Shown here: one piece after another, positions 26,665-36,145 of the stretch
How positions within the stretch are numbered: the first letter of the stretch is position 1
Layout: every line of letters begins with the position of its first letter
From: CAVZVZ01 sp963778895
Lineage (GTDB): Bacteria; Actinomycetota; Acidimicrobiia; Acidimicrobiales; Acidimicrobilacustridaceae
Reading direction: 5' to 3'
DNA: 64,000 nucleotides
NCBI GenBank assembly: GCA_963778895.1
Contig: CAVZVZ010000002.1
Coordinates: 945,646-1,009,645, forward strand
The notes under the pieces: generated by a model
Databases searched by the model: none
Told to the model about the DNA's origin: nothing
Seen by the model: the letters and a program-made list of their open reading frames with translations, nothing else
Translations under genes and position numbers: made by a program

Positions 26665-29567
26665 GCTCCCATGCCGAAGCGCGTGAGCGAGGCGAAGGCA
26701 TCGCTGGCCGGCATGGGTCGGGCCAAGTAGAAGCCCTGCGCCAGGTTGCAGCCCAGCGCGCGCAGCCGCGCCAGCTGCGCGGGCGTCTCGACGCCCTCGG
26801 CCACGGCTTCGAGCCCGAGCGTGTGGGCCAAGCGGATGATGGCGGCCACGATGGCCTCGTCGCCGCCCTCGGCACCCAGGCCCGCCACGAACGAGCGGTC
26901 GACCTTCAGCAGGTCGACCGGGAAGCTCCGTAGATAGCTGAGCGACGAATAGCCCGTGCCGAAGTCGTCGACGGCCAGTTGTACCCGCAGTCGCTTGAGC
27001 CGAGCGAGCGTCTGATGCGAGAACTCGACATCGTCCATCAGCAGGCTCTCGGTGATCTCGAGCACGATCGACTCGGGCTCCACGCCGGTGCTCCTGATGA
27101 CGGCCTCGAGATCCTCGACCAGGCCTCGATCGGCGAGCTGGCGGCCCGAGATGTTCACGGACACGCTCACCTCCGACAGGGTCGGGTGTTCGCGGCGCCA
27201 GCGGGCCAGATCGCGGCACGCCGTCTCGAGCACAGAGCGTCCGAGCGGCACGATCAAGCCGGTCTCCTCGGCGATCGGTACGAACTCTGCGGGCAACAGC
27301 AGACCCCGCTCGGGATGACGCCACCGAACGAGCGCTTCGAGGTGACGCACGCGGCCTGTGGTCAGGTCGAGGATCGGTTGATAGTGAACCTGGAGCTCGT
27401 CGCCTTCGAGGGCACGCCGCAACGACGTCTCGATGTCGAGCCGGCGAACGTTCCGGGAACGCAACGTCTCGTCGAACACCGTGACCTGTCCGCGGCCGCG
27501 TTCCTTGGCGCGGTACATCGCGGCGTCGGCCTCCCGAAGCAGCACCTCGGGAGTGACTTCCTCGTCGGTGTTCGCGGCCTGGGGATCCCTGTGGAAGAAC
27601 GAGATCCCGACACTGGCGGCAACGTAGATCTCCGTACCGTCGATCGTGAAGACATCCTCGAGCACGCGTTGGATCCGCTCGGCTGCCTCGATGGCGTGCG
27701 CATCGTCGTCGAGATCCTCCGACAGGATGACGAACTCGTCACCACCGAACCGGGCCACGGTGTCATCGGGACGCAGTGCGCGGGTCAATCGGTTCGCGAT
27801 CTGAGCCAGCAGACGATCGCCCAACGTGTGTCCGCGGCTGTCGTTCACCACCTTGAAGTGGTCGAGATCCAAGAAGAGCACCGCGAGCGTGGACTGGTGG
27901 CGTCGTGCTCGGGCCACGGCCATGTTCAGGCGGTCGAGGAGCAATGTGCGGTTGGGTAGTCCGGTCAGTGGGTCGTGCGTCGCTTGATGTTCGAGCCGTT
28001 CCTCGAACGCCTTGCGCTCGCTGATGTCGCGCAACATCGTCGAGTAGTGCTCGACCTTTCCCTGTTGGTCGCGGTGCGCCATGAACTGAGCGAGCACGGG
28101 CAACGAGCGGCCGGTGGGATCGAGCAGTTCCAGCTCGCCGCTCCACGACCCGGTCTTGCGCAGGTCGGGCAGGATCTCGTGGCGCAACCGATCGAGGTCC
28201 CAGTTGTTGAACCATGACTCGATGTCGATGTGGGGGAGTGGGTCGCCCGGAGCGACCTGCATGAATCGCATGGCGGCATCGTTGGCGTGACGGATGTGAC
28301 CGTCGGGGTCGACGATGGCGACGAGGTCGTCGGTCGACTCGAAGATCTGCGAGAGCTGGCGAACATCCCGCTCGGCCTCCAGGCGATCGGTCACGTCCCG
28401 CAGGTTGGCCACCAGCCCACGCACGTTGGGATCGTCCAGCAGGTTCGTGACCAAACCTTCGACCCAATGGATGGATCCGTCGGCGCCGATGATGCGGCAC
28501 GTGGTGCTCGATTGCCGCAACTCCCCTTCGAGGACCGACGCCAATCCGGGGAGCAGCGCGTCGCGGTCCTCGGGATGCACGAAGTCCCATCCGGACGTCC
28601 CGACGACATCCTGCTCGGCGAAGCCGAACACCGGGGTGACCGACGGCGATGCGAATGTGATGTTGATGTTCTCGTCGAGCACGAGCACCACATCGCTGCT
28701 GTTCTGCACCAAGGCCCGAAACCGGGCTTCGGTGGCCCGGCGACCCAACTCGATCTCGTGGCGGTGGGTGATCTCGCGCAAGCACAGGACGTAACCGTCG
28801 ACGAGGGGATTGTCCAAGAGGTCGGCGCCGACGACATCGAACCACAACCACTCGCCGCTCTTGGCCAATACCCGTACCAGCGTGGGATCGTCGGGCACCT
28901 CACCCGCGATGGCGCGCAACAGGTTGGTCGCGGCGGCGTCGACATCGTCGGGGTGAACGCCGATGAGGATGTCGATGCCCATCACCTCGTCGAGTTCGTA
29001 CCCGAGGGTTTGCGTGAGCTGTTTGTTCGCCCAGGTGATCTGGTGGTCGCGTGAGACCACGACGAAGATGTCGTAGGTCTGCTCGAGCATCGATCGAAGT
29101 CGTTCTTCGCTTGCGAGCAGCTCGGTCTGCGCGTTCATCTGCTCGGTCACGTCTCGGAAGTTCCACAGGGAGCCGCCGATGGCTGCGACATCGTTCGCGT
29201 TCACCCCGATGCACTCGAACCAGCGGTAGCTGCCGTCCGCGTGGCGCAATCGACACTGAAGCGAGTTCTCCCCACCGGGCGTATCGAGCACGTCGCGCCA
29301 CGTGCGACTGACCCGACGTGCGTCGTCGGGGTGCACGATCGAGGCGATCTCGCTGGTGAAGTACTCCGGCTCGTAGCCGAGCGTGTCGCGAACGGTTGGT
29401 GTCACATACACGAGCTCGCCCTCGGGGCTGCCGACGCTCAACAAGTGTCCCGGCAAATGGCCAAGCAACTCCAACAATCGACGTGTGGCCTCGGGGGGCG
29501 GCGTAGGGGCAGGTCGCGACGGCGTGAAATCGGTGCTCACTGATGAATCGAGCGACTCGGCCGTCAC
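26661..29567 (-). CDS. PAS(x4)-GGDEF-EAL cyclic-di-GMP signalling protein
   Basis: A 968-aa multidomain protein with four PAS sensor domains in the first ~545 residues, a diguanylate cyclase domain and an EAL phosphodiesterase domain. GGDEF is intact at residues 608-612, with a product-inhibition I-site RPDD at 599-602. EAL is intact at 744-746, and DDFGTGYSSLSYL is present. Both activities are therefore possible. No membrane helix was seen, so sensing is probably cytoplasmic. GTG 29567 has TACCCT 7 bases upstream (29580-29575). The stop overlaps the NUDIX start. Confidence 0.95.
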   Translation of the reverse strand: MTAESLDSSVSTDFTPSRPAPTPPPEATRRLLELLGHLPGHLLSVGSPEGELVYVTPTVRDTLGYEPEYFTSEIASIVHPDDARRVSRTWRDVLDTPGGENSLQCRLRHADGSYRWFECIGVNANDVAAIGGSLWNFRDVTEQMNAQTELLASEERLRSMLEQTYDIFVVVSRDHQITWANKQLTQTLGYELDEVMGIDILIGVHPDDVDAAATNLLRAIAGEVPDDPTLVRVLAKSGEWLWFDVVGADLLDNPLVDGYVLCLREITHRHEIELGRRATEARFRALVQNSSDVVLVLDENINITFASPSVTPVFGFAEQDVVGTSGWDFVHPEDRDALLPGLASVLEGELRQSSTTCRIIGADGSIHWVEGLVTNLLDDPNVRGLVANLRDVTDRLEAERDVRQLSQIFESTDDLVAIVDPDGHIRHANDAAMRFMQVAPGDPLPHIDIESWFNNWDLDRLRHEILPDLRKTGSWSGELELLDPTGRSLPVLAQFMAHRDQQGKVEHYSTMLRDISERKAFEERLEHQATHDPLTGLPNRTLLLDRLNMAVARARRHQSTLAVLFLDLDHFKVVNDSRGHTLGDRLLAQIANRLTRALRPDDTVARFGGDEFVILSEDLDDDAHAIEAAERIQRVLEDVFTIDGTEIYVAASVGISFFHRDPQAANTDEEVTPEVLLREADAAMYRAKERGRGQVTVFDETLRSRNVRRLDIETSLRRALEGDELQVHYQPILDLTTGRVRHLEALVRWRHPERGLLLPAEFVPIAEETGLIVPLGRSVLETACRDLARWRREHPTLSEVSVSVNISGRQLADRGLVEDLEAVIRSTGVEPESIVLEITESLLMDDVEFSHQTLARLKRLRVQLAVDDFGTGYSSLSYLRSFPVDLLKVDRSFVAGLGAEGGDEAIVAAIIRLAHTLGLEAVAEGVETPAQLARLRALGCNLAQGFYLARPMPASDAFASLTRFGMGA

Positions 29568-29582
29568 GCGGCCCAGGGTACG

Positions 29583-30713
29583 TCAGCGCAGGGTGTGGCG
29601 TTGGACCTTCCCGATGGCTGTCCTCGGTAGAGAGTCGACCAACATCAGCTCACGCGGCGCAGCGTATGGGTGCAGTCGTTCTCTCACCAACGTGCGCAAC
29701 ATCTCGAGCGTCGGTGGATCGCCGGCACGCGTCGGTACCACCAGTGCGACGACTCGCTGTCCCCACTCGGGATCATCGCGACCGATCACGGTCACTTCCG
29801 CGATGTCGGGATGCTCGAGTAGAACGCGCTCGACCGCGACAGGCCACACGTTCTCGCCGCCGGTGATGATCACGTCGTCGGCTCGACCGTGCACGATCAA
29901 CGCCCCGTTCGCGTCCCACTCGCCCGCGTCTCGCGTCGCGAACCACCCCTCGGCGTCCTTGGGATCGCGACCATCCCTGTAAGCGCGTAACAGCATGGGT
30001 CCACGAACCTGGATCTCACCGTCGACGATCCGCAGCTCGGCCTCGGGCAATGCCTGCCCGTCGTAGCTCACCGCGCTCCCGGTCTCGGTCATGCCATAGC
30101 TCACGACGCAGTTGGCCGGCAGCTGGTCCGGAGGCGCCGCGCCGCCGACCACGATCCGGCGGAACAGCGCGGGATCGAAACGGGTCAGAGCGGTCGGTAC
30201 CACCGTTGTCAGGGTGGCACCACCATGTCGGGCGGCGTCCTCGACCGCGGCGGCGTCGAAGGAGGGAAGCACCTGCACGTCGACACCGGCCCAGAGCGCG
30301 CGGGTGACCACCGAAAGGCCGGCGACGTGCGCGAGCGGCAGACAACACAGCCAGCGGTCCCGGTCCGGGTCCACGCCCAACGCGGTGCTCGTGGCGCGCG
30401 CCGACGCTTCGACGGACGCGTGAGTGTGCACCACACCTTTGGGCTCACCCGTGCTGCCGCTCGTGGCCAGGACGAGCGCGTCACCCTCGTCGACCGGAAC
30501 GCCACCGTCGAGCCGCACTTCGTCGCCGGTGGCGTCGATCAGGCTCCCGACGCCCATCGATTCGAGCAGCCGAGCACGCGCCGGCGCCGCGAGCCGGACG
30601 TCGATGGGCAACGCCGCATCGCCGCGTTCCCACACCCGCTGCAGGATCTCGACGAAACGGAGGCCGCCACCGGTCTCTGAGGTGGAGGCGGCGATCGCAA
30701 CGAGCATGTGCAC
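29583..30713 (-). CDS. menE: o-Succinylbenzoate-CoA ligase
   Basis: Adenylate-forming enzyme that makes OSB-CoA in menaquinone synthesis. Seen are LATSGSTGEPKGVVHTH for ATP, SYGMTETGSAV, WFATRDAGEWD and the C-terminal LPRTAIGKVQR with its catalytic Lys. At 376 aa it is short, as actinobacterial MenE often is. GTG 30713 is chosen because TACGCT lies 6 bases upstream (30725-30720); ATG 30707 is an alternative. Neighbouring men genes support the assignment over a generic acyl-CoA ligase. Confidence 0.9.
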   Translation of the reverse strand: MHMLVAIAASTSETGGGLRFVEILQRVWERGDAALPIDVRLAAPARARLLESMGVGSLIDATGDEVRLDGGVPVDEGDALVLATSGSTGEPKGVVHTHASVEASARATSTALGVDPDRDRWLCCLPLAHVAGLSVVTRALWAGVDVQVLPSFDAAAVEDAARHGGATLTTVVPTALTRFDPALFRRIVVGGAAPPDQLPANCVVSYGMTETGSAVSYDGQALPEAELRIVDGEIQVRGPMLLRAYRDGRDPKDAEGWFATRDAGEWDANGALIVHGRADDVIITGGENVWPVAVERVLLEHPDIAEVTVIGRDDPEWGQRVVALVVPTRAGDPPTLEMLRTLVRERLHPYAAPRELMLVDSLPRTAIGKVQRHTLR

Positions 30714-30743
30714 CCCGACAGCGTAGGAGCCATGCTTCCCCGC

Positions 30744-31631
30744 ATGAACCGTTGGGTTGCCGGCGCTCGGCCGCGCACGTTGCCGGCCGCGATCGTCCCG
30801 GTGGTCGTCGGCACCGCCGCGGCCGCCAACGGCGACCTCGGCACCGGGCGTGGCCTCATCGGGTGGCGGTTCGCCGCCGCGCTGGTGGTCGCACTGGCCA
30901 TTCAGGTCGGCACCAACTTCGCCAACGACTACTCCGACGGCGTTCGCGGCACGGACTCCGAGGCGCGCGTCGGCCCGTTGCGGCTGGTGGGGTCGGGGTT
31001 GGCCACGCCGACGGCCGTGAAACGCGCCGCCGTACTCTCGTTCGCGGTCGCGGCGGTGGCCGGCCTGGCGCTGGCGGTGGCCGTCACGCCCTGGTTGATC
31101 GTGGTCGGCGCCCTTTCCTTCGCAGCGGGCTGGCTGTACACAGGTGGGCCCCGCCCGTACGGCTACTACGGCTTCGGCGAGCTGTTCGTGTTCGTGTTCT
31201 TCGGACTCGTGGCCACCGTGGGTTCCGCGTACGTGCAACAGGAACGGTTCACGTGGTTGCCCTTCGCCGCCGCCGTGCCCGTCGGCCTACTCGCCACGGC
31301 GCTGCTCGTGATCAACAACCTGCGCGACATCAACACCGACGCCGTCGCGGGCAAGCGCACGCTCGCCGTGCGCATCGGCGACTCGCGCACGCGGGGGTTC
31401 TACGTCGCGCTGATGGTGCTGCCCTTCGTCGTCACGCCCGTTGTCGCCGGTCTGAGCAACCGGCCCTTGGCCGCGTTGTCGCTCTTCACCATCCTGCTGG
31501 CGCGGCTACCCGTGCAGCATGTCCTCGAAGGAGCAAAGGGCCCGGCATTGATTCCCGTTCTGGGGGAGACGGGCCGCGTGCAGTTGGTGTTCGGGGTGCT
31601 GTTCGCCGCGGGCCTGTTCTTCGGTTCCTAG
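30744..31631 (+). CDS. menA: 1,4-dihydroxy-2-naphthoate polyprenyltransferase
   Basis: Integral membrane prenyltransferase that attaches the isoprenoid tail to DHNA. About eight hydrophobic segments are visible. The two Asp-rich motifs are NDYSDGVRGTD and NNLRDINTD. The start MNRWVAGARPRTLPAAIVP is typical, so ATG 30744 is preferred over ATG 30732 and GTG 30708. It is divergent from menE and tail-to-tail with menH. Confidence 0.93.
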   Translation: MNRWVAGARPRTLPAAIVPVVVGTAAAANGDLGTGRGLIGWRFAAALVVALAIQVGTNFANDYSDGVRGTDSEARVGPLRLVGSGLATPTAVKRAAVLSFAVAAVAGLALAVAVTPWLIVVGALSFAAGWLYTGGPRPYGYYGFGELFVFVFFGLVATVGSAYVQQERFTWLPFAAAVPVGLLATALLVINNLRDINTDAVAGKRTLAVRIGDSRTRGFYVALMVLPFVVTPVVAGLSNRPLAALSLFTILLARLPVQHVLEGAKGPALIPVLGETGRVQLVFGVLFAAGLFFGS

Positions 31632-31634
31632 CGA

Positions 31635-32394
31635 CTACCGCGGCGCTCGTAACCACTCAGTGATCGCGGCAGCCGTTGCGTCGGGCTGTTCCAGTTGCGG
31701 CGCGTGCCCCGCCGCCGGCACCTCCACGAGCTCGGCGTTCAGCCCGATGGCCTCCTGCATCCTGCGGGCCAGTGCTCCGAACTTGTGATCGTTCGCGCCG
31801 ACCACCAACAACGTCGGTGCCGTCAGCTCCGCCAAGCGGTCCCATAGCGGCTCCTGCGCGCCCGTGCCCGCGAGCCGCAGGCTGCCGGCGAGACCAGCAA
31901 CCGTGTTCGTCTGCCGTTCCTCTCGGAACTGCGCCTCGAGTGGTAAGCCGGCGAAGATCGGTTGGGCCAGCCACTCGTCGAGGAAGGCCGACACGCCGAT
32001 CGCCTCGAGCCGCTCGGCCAGACCTTCGTCGGCAACGCGCCGTTGCGCGCGCTCGCTCGTATCGGAGAGACCCGGCGAGGCACCGATGAGCACCAACCGC
32101 TCGACGAGATCAGGGCGGTCGAGCGCCAGGCGCAGCGTGTGGCGTCCGCCCATCGAATATCCGAGATAGCTCGCCGCGCCCCACGGCCTCGCCGACGAGC
32201 GCCGCGCCGTTCGCCACGTCCGCGGTGACCGCGGCCGATCCGCCGTGCCCCGGTGCGTCCACCAGCACGACCTCGAAGGACCGGGCCAATGTGTCGGCAA
32301 ACGCGCCCCAGCACCTTCGGTTCTGGGTGAAGCCATGGACGAGACCGAGGCGGGCGCCTCGGCCGCGCACCTCTGTGTCCAGACGGGCGGCCAT
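31635..32394 (-). CDS. menH: MenH-like alpha/beta hydrolase (SHCHC synthase), one frameshift
   Basis: Alpha/beta hydrolase proposed to remove pyruvate from SEPHCHC. Seen are LVHGFTQNRRCWGAF with the oxyanion region, VDAPGHGGS, the nucleophile elbow GYSMGGR and the C-terminal AAGHAPQLEQP His. The frame changes near 32185. Start ATG 32394 has TACGTT 8 bases upstream (32408-32403). It shares a 24-bp promoter gap with menD, the preceding step of the same pathway, which supports the menH call. Confidence 0.85.
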
Positions 32395-32402
32395 CGGGCG
32401 CA

Positions 32403-32412
32403 AACGTAGGCT
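32403..32412. promoter_or_regulatory. overlapping divergent -10 boxes of menH and menD
   Basis: The 10 bases AACGTAGGCT hold TACGTT on the minus strand (for menH, 8 bases from its ATG) and TAGGCT on the plus strand (for menD, 6 bases from its GTG). The two hexamers share the central TA at 32407-32408. The whole gap between the start codons is 24 bp. Confidence 0.6.
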
Positions 32413-32418
32413 GTGCCA

Positions 32419-34158
32419 GTGGACGACACCGACCTCCCGGTCACCGAAGCCGCGACCTTCGCCGCAACCCTGGTGGACGAATGGGTGCGCTCCGGTGTCA
32501 CCGACGCCGTCGTCGCCCCAGGATCGCGGTCCACGCCACTCGCCATGGCGCTCGCCGGCGACTCCCGCCTCCACGTGCACGTGCACCACGACGAGCGATC
32601 GGCTGCTTTCACCGCCCTGGGCATCGCTGCTGCGACCGGCCGACCCTGCGTCGTGCTGACCACCAGTGGCACCGCCGCGGCCGAGCTGCATCCTGCGGCC
32701 GTGGAGGCCGACCTCGGCCGTGTTCCCCTCGTGCTGTGCACCGCGGACCGGCCCCAGGAGCTCCGGGACGTGGGGGCGCCGCAGACCATCAGCCAGGCCG
32801 GCCTCTTCGGCTCGGCGGTGCGCTGGTCCTCCGATGTCGCGGCGCCCGACGAGCACTCGCTGGCCGCGGCGCGGTCGCTGGCGTCACGTGCGGTGTGTGA
32901 AGCGTTCGGCCCACCCGCGGGACCAGTGCACCTGAACCTGGCCTTCCGGGACCCGCTCGTCGGTCGGGCGGGCCCCCTACCCGACGGTCGCACCGGTGGT
33001 GAGCCCTGGCACCGGCGCCTCGTCGCGCCCCGTCGCATTGCCCACGACGACGCGATGCGCCTCGCCGCGACGTGCCGCGGTCGCCCCGGGGTGATCATCG
33101 CCGGCACCGGCATCCGTCACCCGGAGCACGTGTTGCTCCTCGCCCACACGCTCGGCTGGCCTGTGCTCGCCGACCCTCGCAGCGGTTGCCGCGTACCGGA
33201 CCGCGCCGTCGTGGCGCAGTTCGACGCGGTGGTGCGATCCGGCGCCGTCGAACCGCCGGAGGTCGTCCTCCGTCTCGGCATGCCGCCCGCATCGAAGGAA
33301 CTGGCGGCGTGGGTGACACGTGGCCACGGGGTCGAGCCTCCCGAGACCTGTGAGATCGTGATCGATGAGGACGGCTGGTGGCTCGACCCCGCCCGCGAAG
33401 CGGCGTACGTGGTCGAAGCCGATCCGTCGATCGCGGCCCTCGAGTTGGCACCGCTGCTCGATGATCACCCGCATCCGACGGCGTGGCTCGATCGGTGGGC
33501 CGCCGCCGATGAGGCGGCCCGCGGGGCGATCGTCCAGGTGCTGGAGTCGGCGGCCACGGTCACCGAACCCGCGATCGCCCGCGCCACCCTGGCGAGCCTG
33601 CCCGAAGCGGGCGCACTCGTCGTGGCGTCCTCGATGCCCGTTCGCGACGTCGAGTGGTTCACCGACCCTCGGGAGGGCGGTCGCGTGTTCGCCAACCGGG
33701 GTGCCAATGGCATCGACGGCGTGGTGTCCACGGCCGTCGGCGTCGCCCTGAACGGCGGCCCCACGCGCGCCTTGGTGGGTGACGTGGCGTTCCTTCACGA
33801 CACCAACGGTCTGCTCGGAGCGGCCTCGCGCGACCTCGACCTCACCGTCGTCGTCGTCGACAACGACGGTGGCGGCATCTTCTCGTTCCTGCCTCAGGCA
33901 TCCGCGTTATCCACTGCACGCTTCGAACAGCTCTTCGGCACCCCGCACGGCCTCGACGTGGTCGCGGTCGCCGATGCGCATGGTGCGGTCGGCCATCGCG
34001 TGGAGGATCTGGCCGGCCTCGACACGTTGCTCGAGAAGTGCACCGGCCGCCGCGGGGTCGATGTGATCGCGATCTCGACGAACCGAGTGGCGAACGTCGC
34101 CATCCACGACGCCATCCACGAAGCCACTGCGGCCGCGGTCGCCGCGGCGTGGGGCTGA
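32419..34158 (+). CDS. menD: SEPHCHC synthase MenD
   Basis: Thiamine-diphosphate enzyme joining isochorismate and 2-oxoglutarate. A 579-aa protein with VVAPGSRSTPLAMAL and HHDERSAAFTALG at the N-terminus, LTTSGTAAAELHPAV-type cofactor contacts, and a C-terminal ThDP and metal site near GDVAFLHDTNGLL with VVDNDGGGIFSFLPQA. The frame is intact. GTG 32419 is preferred over GTG 32413 because TAGGCT at 32407-32412 would put the transcript start at it. Confidence 0.95.
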   Translation: MDDTDLPVTEAATFAATLVDEWVRSGVTDAVVAPGSRSTPLAMALAGDSRLHVHVHHDERSAAFTALGIAAATGRPCVVLTTSGTAAAELHPAAVEADLGRVPLVLCTADRPQELRDVGAPQTISQAGLFGSAVRWSSDVAAPDEHSLAAARSLASRAVCEAFGPPAGPVHLNLAFRDPLVGRAGPLPDGRTGGEPWHRRLVAPRRIAHDDAMRLAATCRGRPGVIIAGTGIRHPEHVLLLAHTLGWPVLADPRSGCRVPDRAVVAQFDAVVRSGAVEPPEVVLRLGMPPASKELAAWVTRGHGVEPPETCEIVIDEDGWWLDPAREAAYVVEADPSIAALELAPLLDDHPHPTAWLDRWAAADEAARGAIVQVLESAATVTEPAIARATLASLPEAGALVVASSMPVRDVEWFTDPREGGRVFANRGANGIDGVVSTAVGVALNGGPTRALVGDVAFLHDTNGLLGAASRDLDLTVVVVDNDGGGIFSFLPQASALSTARFEQLFGTPHGLDVVAVADAHGAVGHRVEDLAGLDTLLEKCTGRRGVDVIAISTNRVANVAIHDAIHEATAAAVAAAWG

Positions 34159-34171
34159 GCGATCAGTACGG

Positions 34172-35392
34172 CTACGGCCGCACGATCGCACCGAGCAGCG
34201 CCTGCAACTTGGCGCGGGTCTCGGCCAGCTCGGCGGCCACATCGGAACCCGGCAATACGCCGACACCGGCGAACAGCCGCGCCGACGCACCATCGACCTC
34301 GGCCGAACGGATGCCCACGGCCCAGGCCCCGTTGCCGGCGGCGTCCACCCATCCGACCGGGCCGCCGTAACGACCCCGATCGAGGTGCTCGTAGTGATCG
34401 ATCAGATCGAGAGCGATCGAACGAGGCGAGCCACCAACCGCGGGCGTGGGGTGGAGCGCGGTCATCAACTCGATGATCGACGCCGGGGGACTCGACAGGC
34501 GACCTTCGACCGACGTGGCCAGATGCTGCACGTTCGCCATGGCGACGATCGACGGCTCTGCCTCCTCGTCGAGGTAGGAGCACCAAGGCAACAAGGTGTC
34601 GTGCACCATGTCGATGGTCACCCGGTGCTCACGCTGATCCTTCGTGGACGCGATGAGCGATGCGGCCAGCCGCGCGTCGGTGCTCGGGTCGTCGCTGCGC
34701 GGTGCTGTCCCGGCCATCGGGTGGCACCGCACCACGTCACCGGCGCGGGCCACGAGCAGTTCGGGGCTCGCGCCGACGAACCCATCGACGGAGTACAACA
34801 TGCACGAGGGGTAGGCGGCCCGCAGACGCTCGGCGATGGTGCGCCGCGACAACGCGACATCGGCTTCGACCAGAACCGCCCGGGCGAGCACCACCTTGTC
34901 CGCTTCACCGTCGCGCAACCGTTGGCGGGCCGCGACCAGATCGGCGCACCAGTCTTCGACCGACCGTTCGCTGACCACGCGAAACGTTGTCGGCTCATCG
35001 ACTCGAGCGTCGTCGAGATCCGGCAGCCTCGGCGCGGTCGCGTCGGGCCGAACAGCGGTGATCCACCGTGTGCCGTCGTCCGCCCTTCCGACCAGCAACT
35101 CGGGTACCACGAGCACACCCGGCTCCGCCGGATCGAAGGGGAGCGCGCCGATTGCCACGGGCCCGCAGCCGGGTAGACCGACCTCGTCGTCGATCTCGAT
35201 GCGGTCGAGGGCGTCGTGCACGGCCTTGGCCGCAGTGGAGGGATCCAAACGCGGAACGTCGATGCGCAAGGCCTGGCCCCGTCCCGCGACTCCACCTTTG
35301 CCGCGGGTCCAGAGCACACCGTCGTCGCCGGCCAACGCCACCAGGTCCACGTCGGTGTCGAGCCGACGGGTGACGGCCTTCAGCCTGGTCAT
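34172..35392 (-). CDS. menF: Isochorismate synthase MenF/EntC-type
   Basis: Chorismate-utilising enzyme, 406 aa. Seen are DKVVLARAV, FVGASPELLVAR, CHPMAGTAPR, STKDQREHRVTIDMV and LHPTPAVGGSPR, the standard order of the family. It makes isochorismate, the substrate of MenD, from which it is separated by 13 bases (convergent). ATG 35392 overlaps the TGA of menG by four bases. The frame is intact. Confidence 0.93.
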   Translation of the reverse strand: MTRLKAVTRRLDTDVDLVALAGDDGVLWTRGKGGVAGRGQALRIDVPRLDPSTAAKAVHDALDRIEIDDEVGLPGCGPVAIGALPFDPAEPGVLVVPELLVGRADDGTRWITAVRPDATAPRLPDLDDARVDEPTTFRVVSERSVEDWCADLVAARQRLRDGEADKVVLARAVLVEADVALSRRTIAERLRAAYPSCMLYSVDGFVGASPELLVARAGDVVRCHPMAGTAPRSDDPSTDARLAASLIASTKDQREHRVTIDMVHDTLLPWCSYLDEEAEPSIVAMANVQHLATSVEGRLSSPPASIIELMTALHPTPAVGGSPRSIALDLIDHYEHLDRGRYGGPVGWVDAAGNGAWAVGIRSAEVDGASARLFAGVGVLPGSDVAAELAETRAKLQALLGAIVRP

Positions 35393-36114
35393 GAGGTGAC
35401 CAGTGCGGCTCGTGTGCCGACGATCAGTTGGGCGATGCCGGCCGACAACGTGCGCCGCTCCACCGACTCGAACCCTACGGTCCGCAACATGTCGAGCATC
35501 GTGTCGGGAGGAGGCAAGTACGCCACGGACTTCGGCAGGTAGCGGTACGCGTTGCCGTCCGACAACAGGCCACCGACCCGCGGCACGACCTTGCCGAAGT
35601 ACACGCCGTGGCCGAAACGGAGAAGGCGGGAACGGGGCTCAGCCACTTCGAGCAGCGCGACATGACCATGCGGACGCACGACGCGAGCCAGCTCGGTGAA
35701 GAAGGCGCCGAGATCGACGAAGTTCCGCAGCGCGAACCCACAGGTGACGCCGTCGATGCTCCCGTCGGGCACGGGAAGGCGTAGCGCGTCGCCCTGCACG
35801 AGCGGCACGTGTGTACGAGCCTGCGACAGCATGCCGGACGAGAAATCGACCCCGATCGGGCGCAGTGACGCGCGCTCGAGCTCGCGGCACAGATCACCCG
35901 TGCCGCACGCCAGGTCCAGCACCCGGCTGCCCATCGGCAACCGCAAGGCCCGCACCGTCTGTCGACGCCACCCCACATCGAGCCGGAAGGTCATGATCCG
36001 GTTGACGAGGTCGTAGCGCGGCGCGATGCGATCGAACATCGCTTGCACCGCGACGGCCTTCTCGTCGCCCTCCGGCAGGTGTTCGGTATCGATCGGGGTG
36101 ACGGTGTCGGTCAC
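35389..36114 (-). CDS. menG: Demethylmenaquinone methyltransferase
   Basis: SAM-dependent UbiE/MenG methyltransferase carrying out the last step of menaquinone synthesis. Seen are MFDRIAPRYDLVNRIMTFRLDVGWRR split over the N-terminus, motif I VLDLACGTGDL, and FALRNFVDL. It is 241 aa. GTG 36114 has TACGCT 7 bases upstream (36127-36122). It is first of the menG-menF pair on the minus strand. Confidence 0.95.
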   Translation of the reverse strand: MTDTVTPIDTEHLPEGDEKAVAVQAMFDRIAPRYDLVNRIMTFRLDVGWRRQTVRALRLPMGSRVLDLACGTGDLCRELERASLRPIGVDFSSGMLSQARTHVPLVQGDALRLPVPDGSIDGVTCGFALRNFVDLGAFFTELARVVRPHGHVALLEVAEPRSRLLRFGHGVYFGKVVPRVGGLLSDGNAYRYLPKSVAYLPPPDTMLDMLRTVGFESVERRTLSAGIAQLIVGTRAALVTS

Positions 36115-36145
36115 GCTTTGCAGCGTACGGGGCCGGCGCCGAGAA

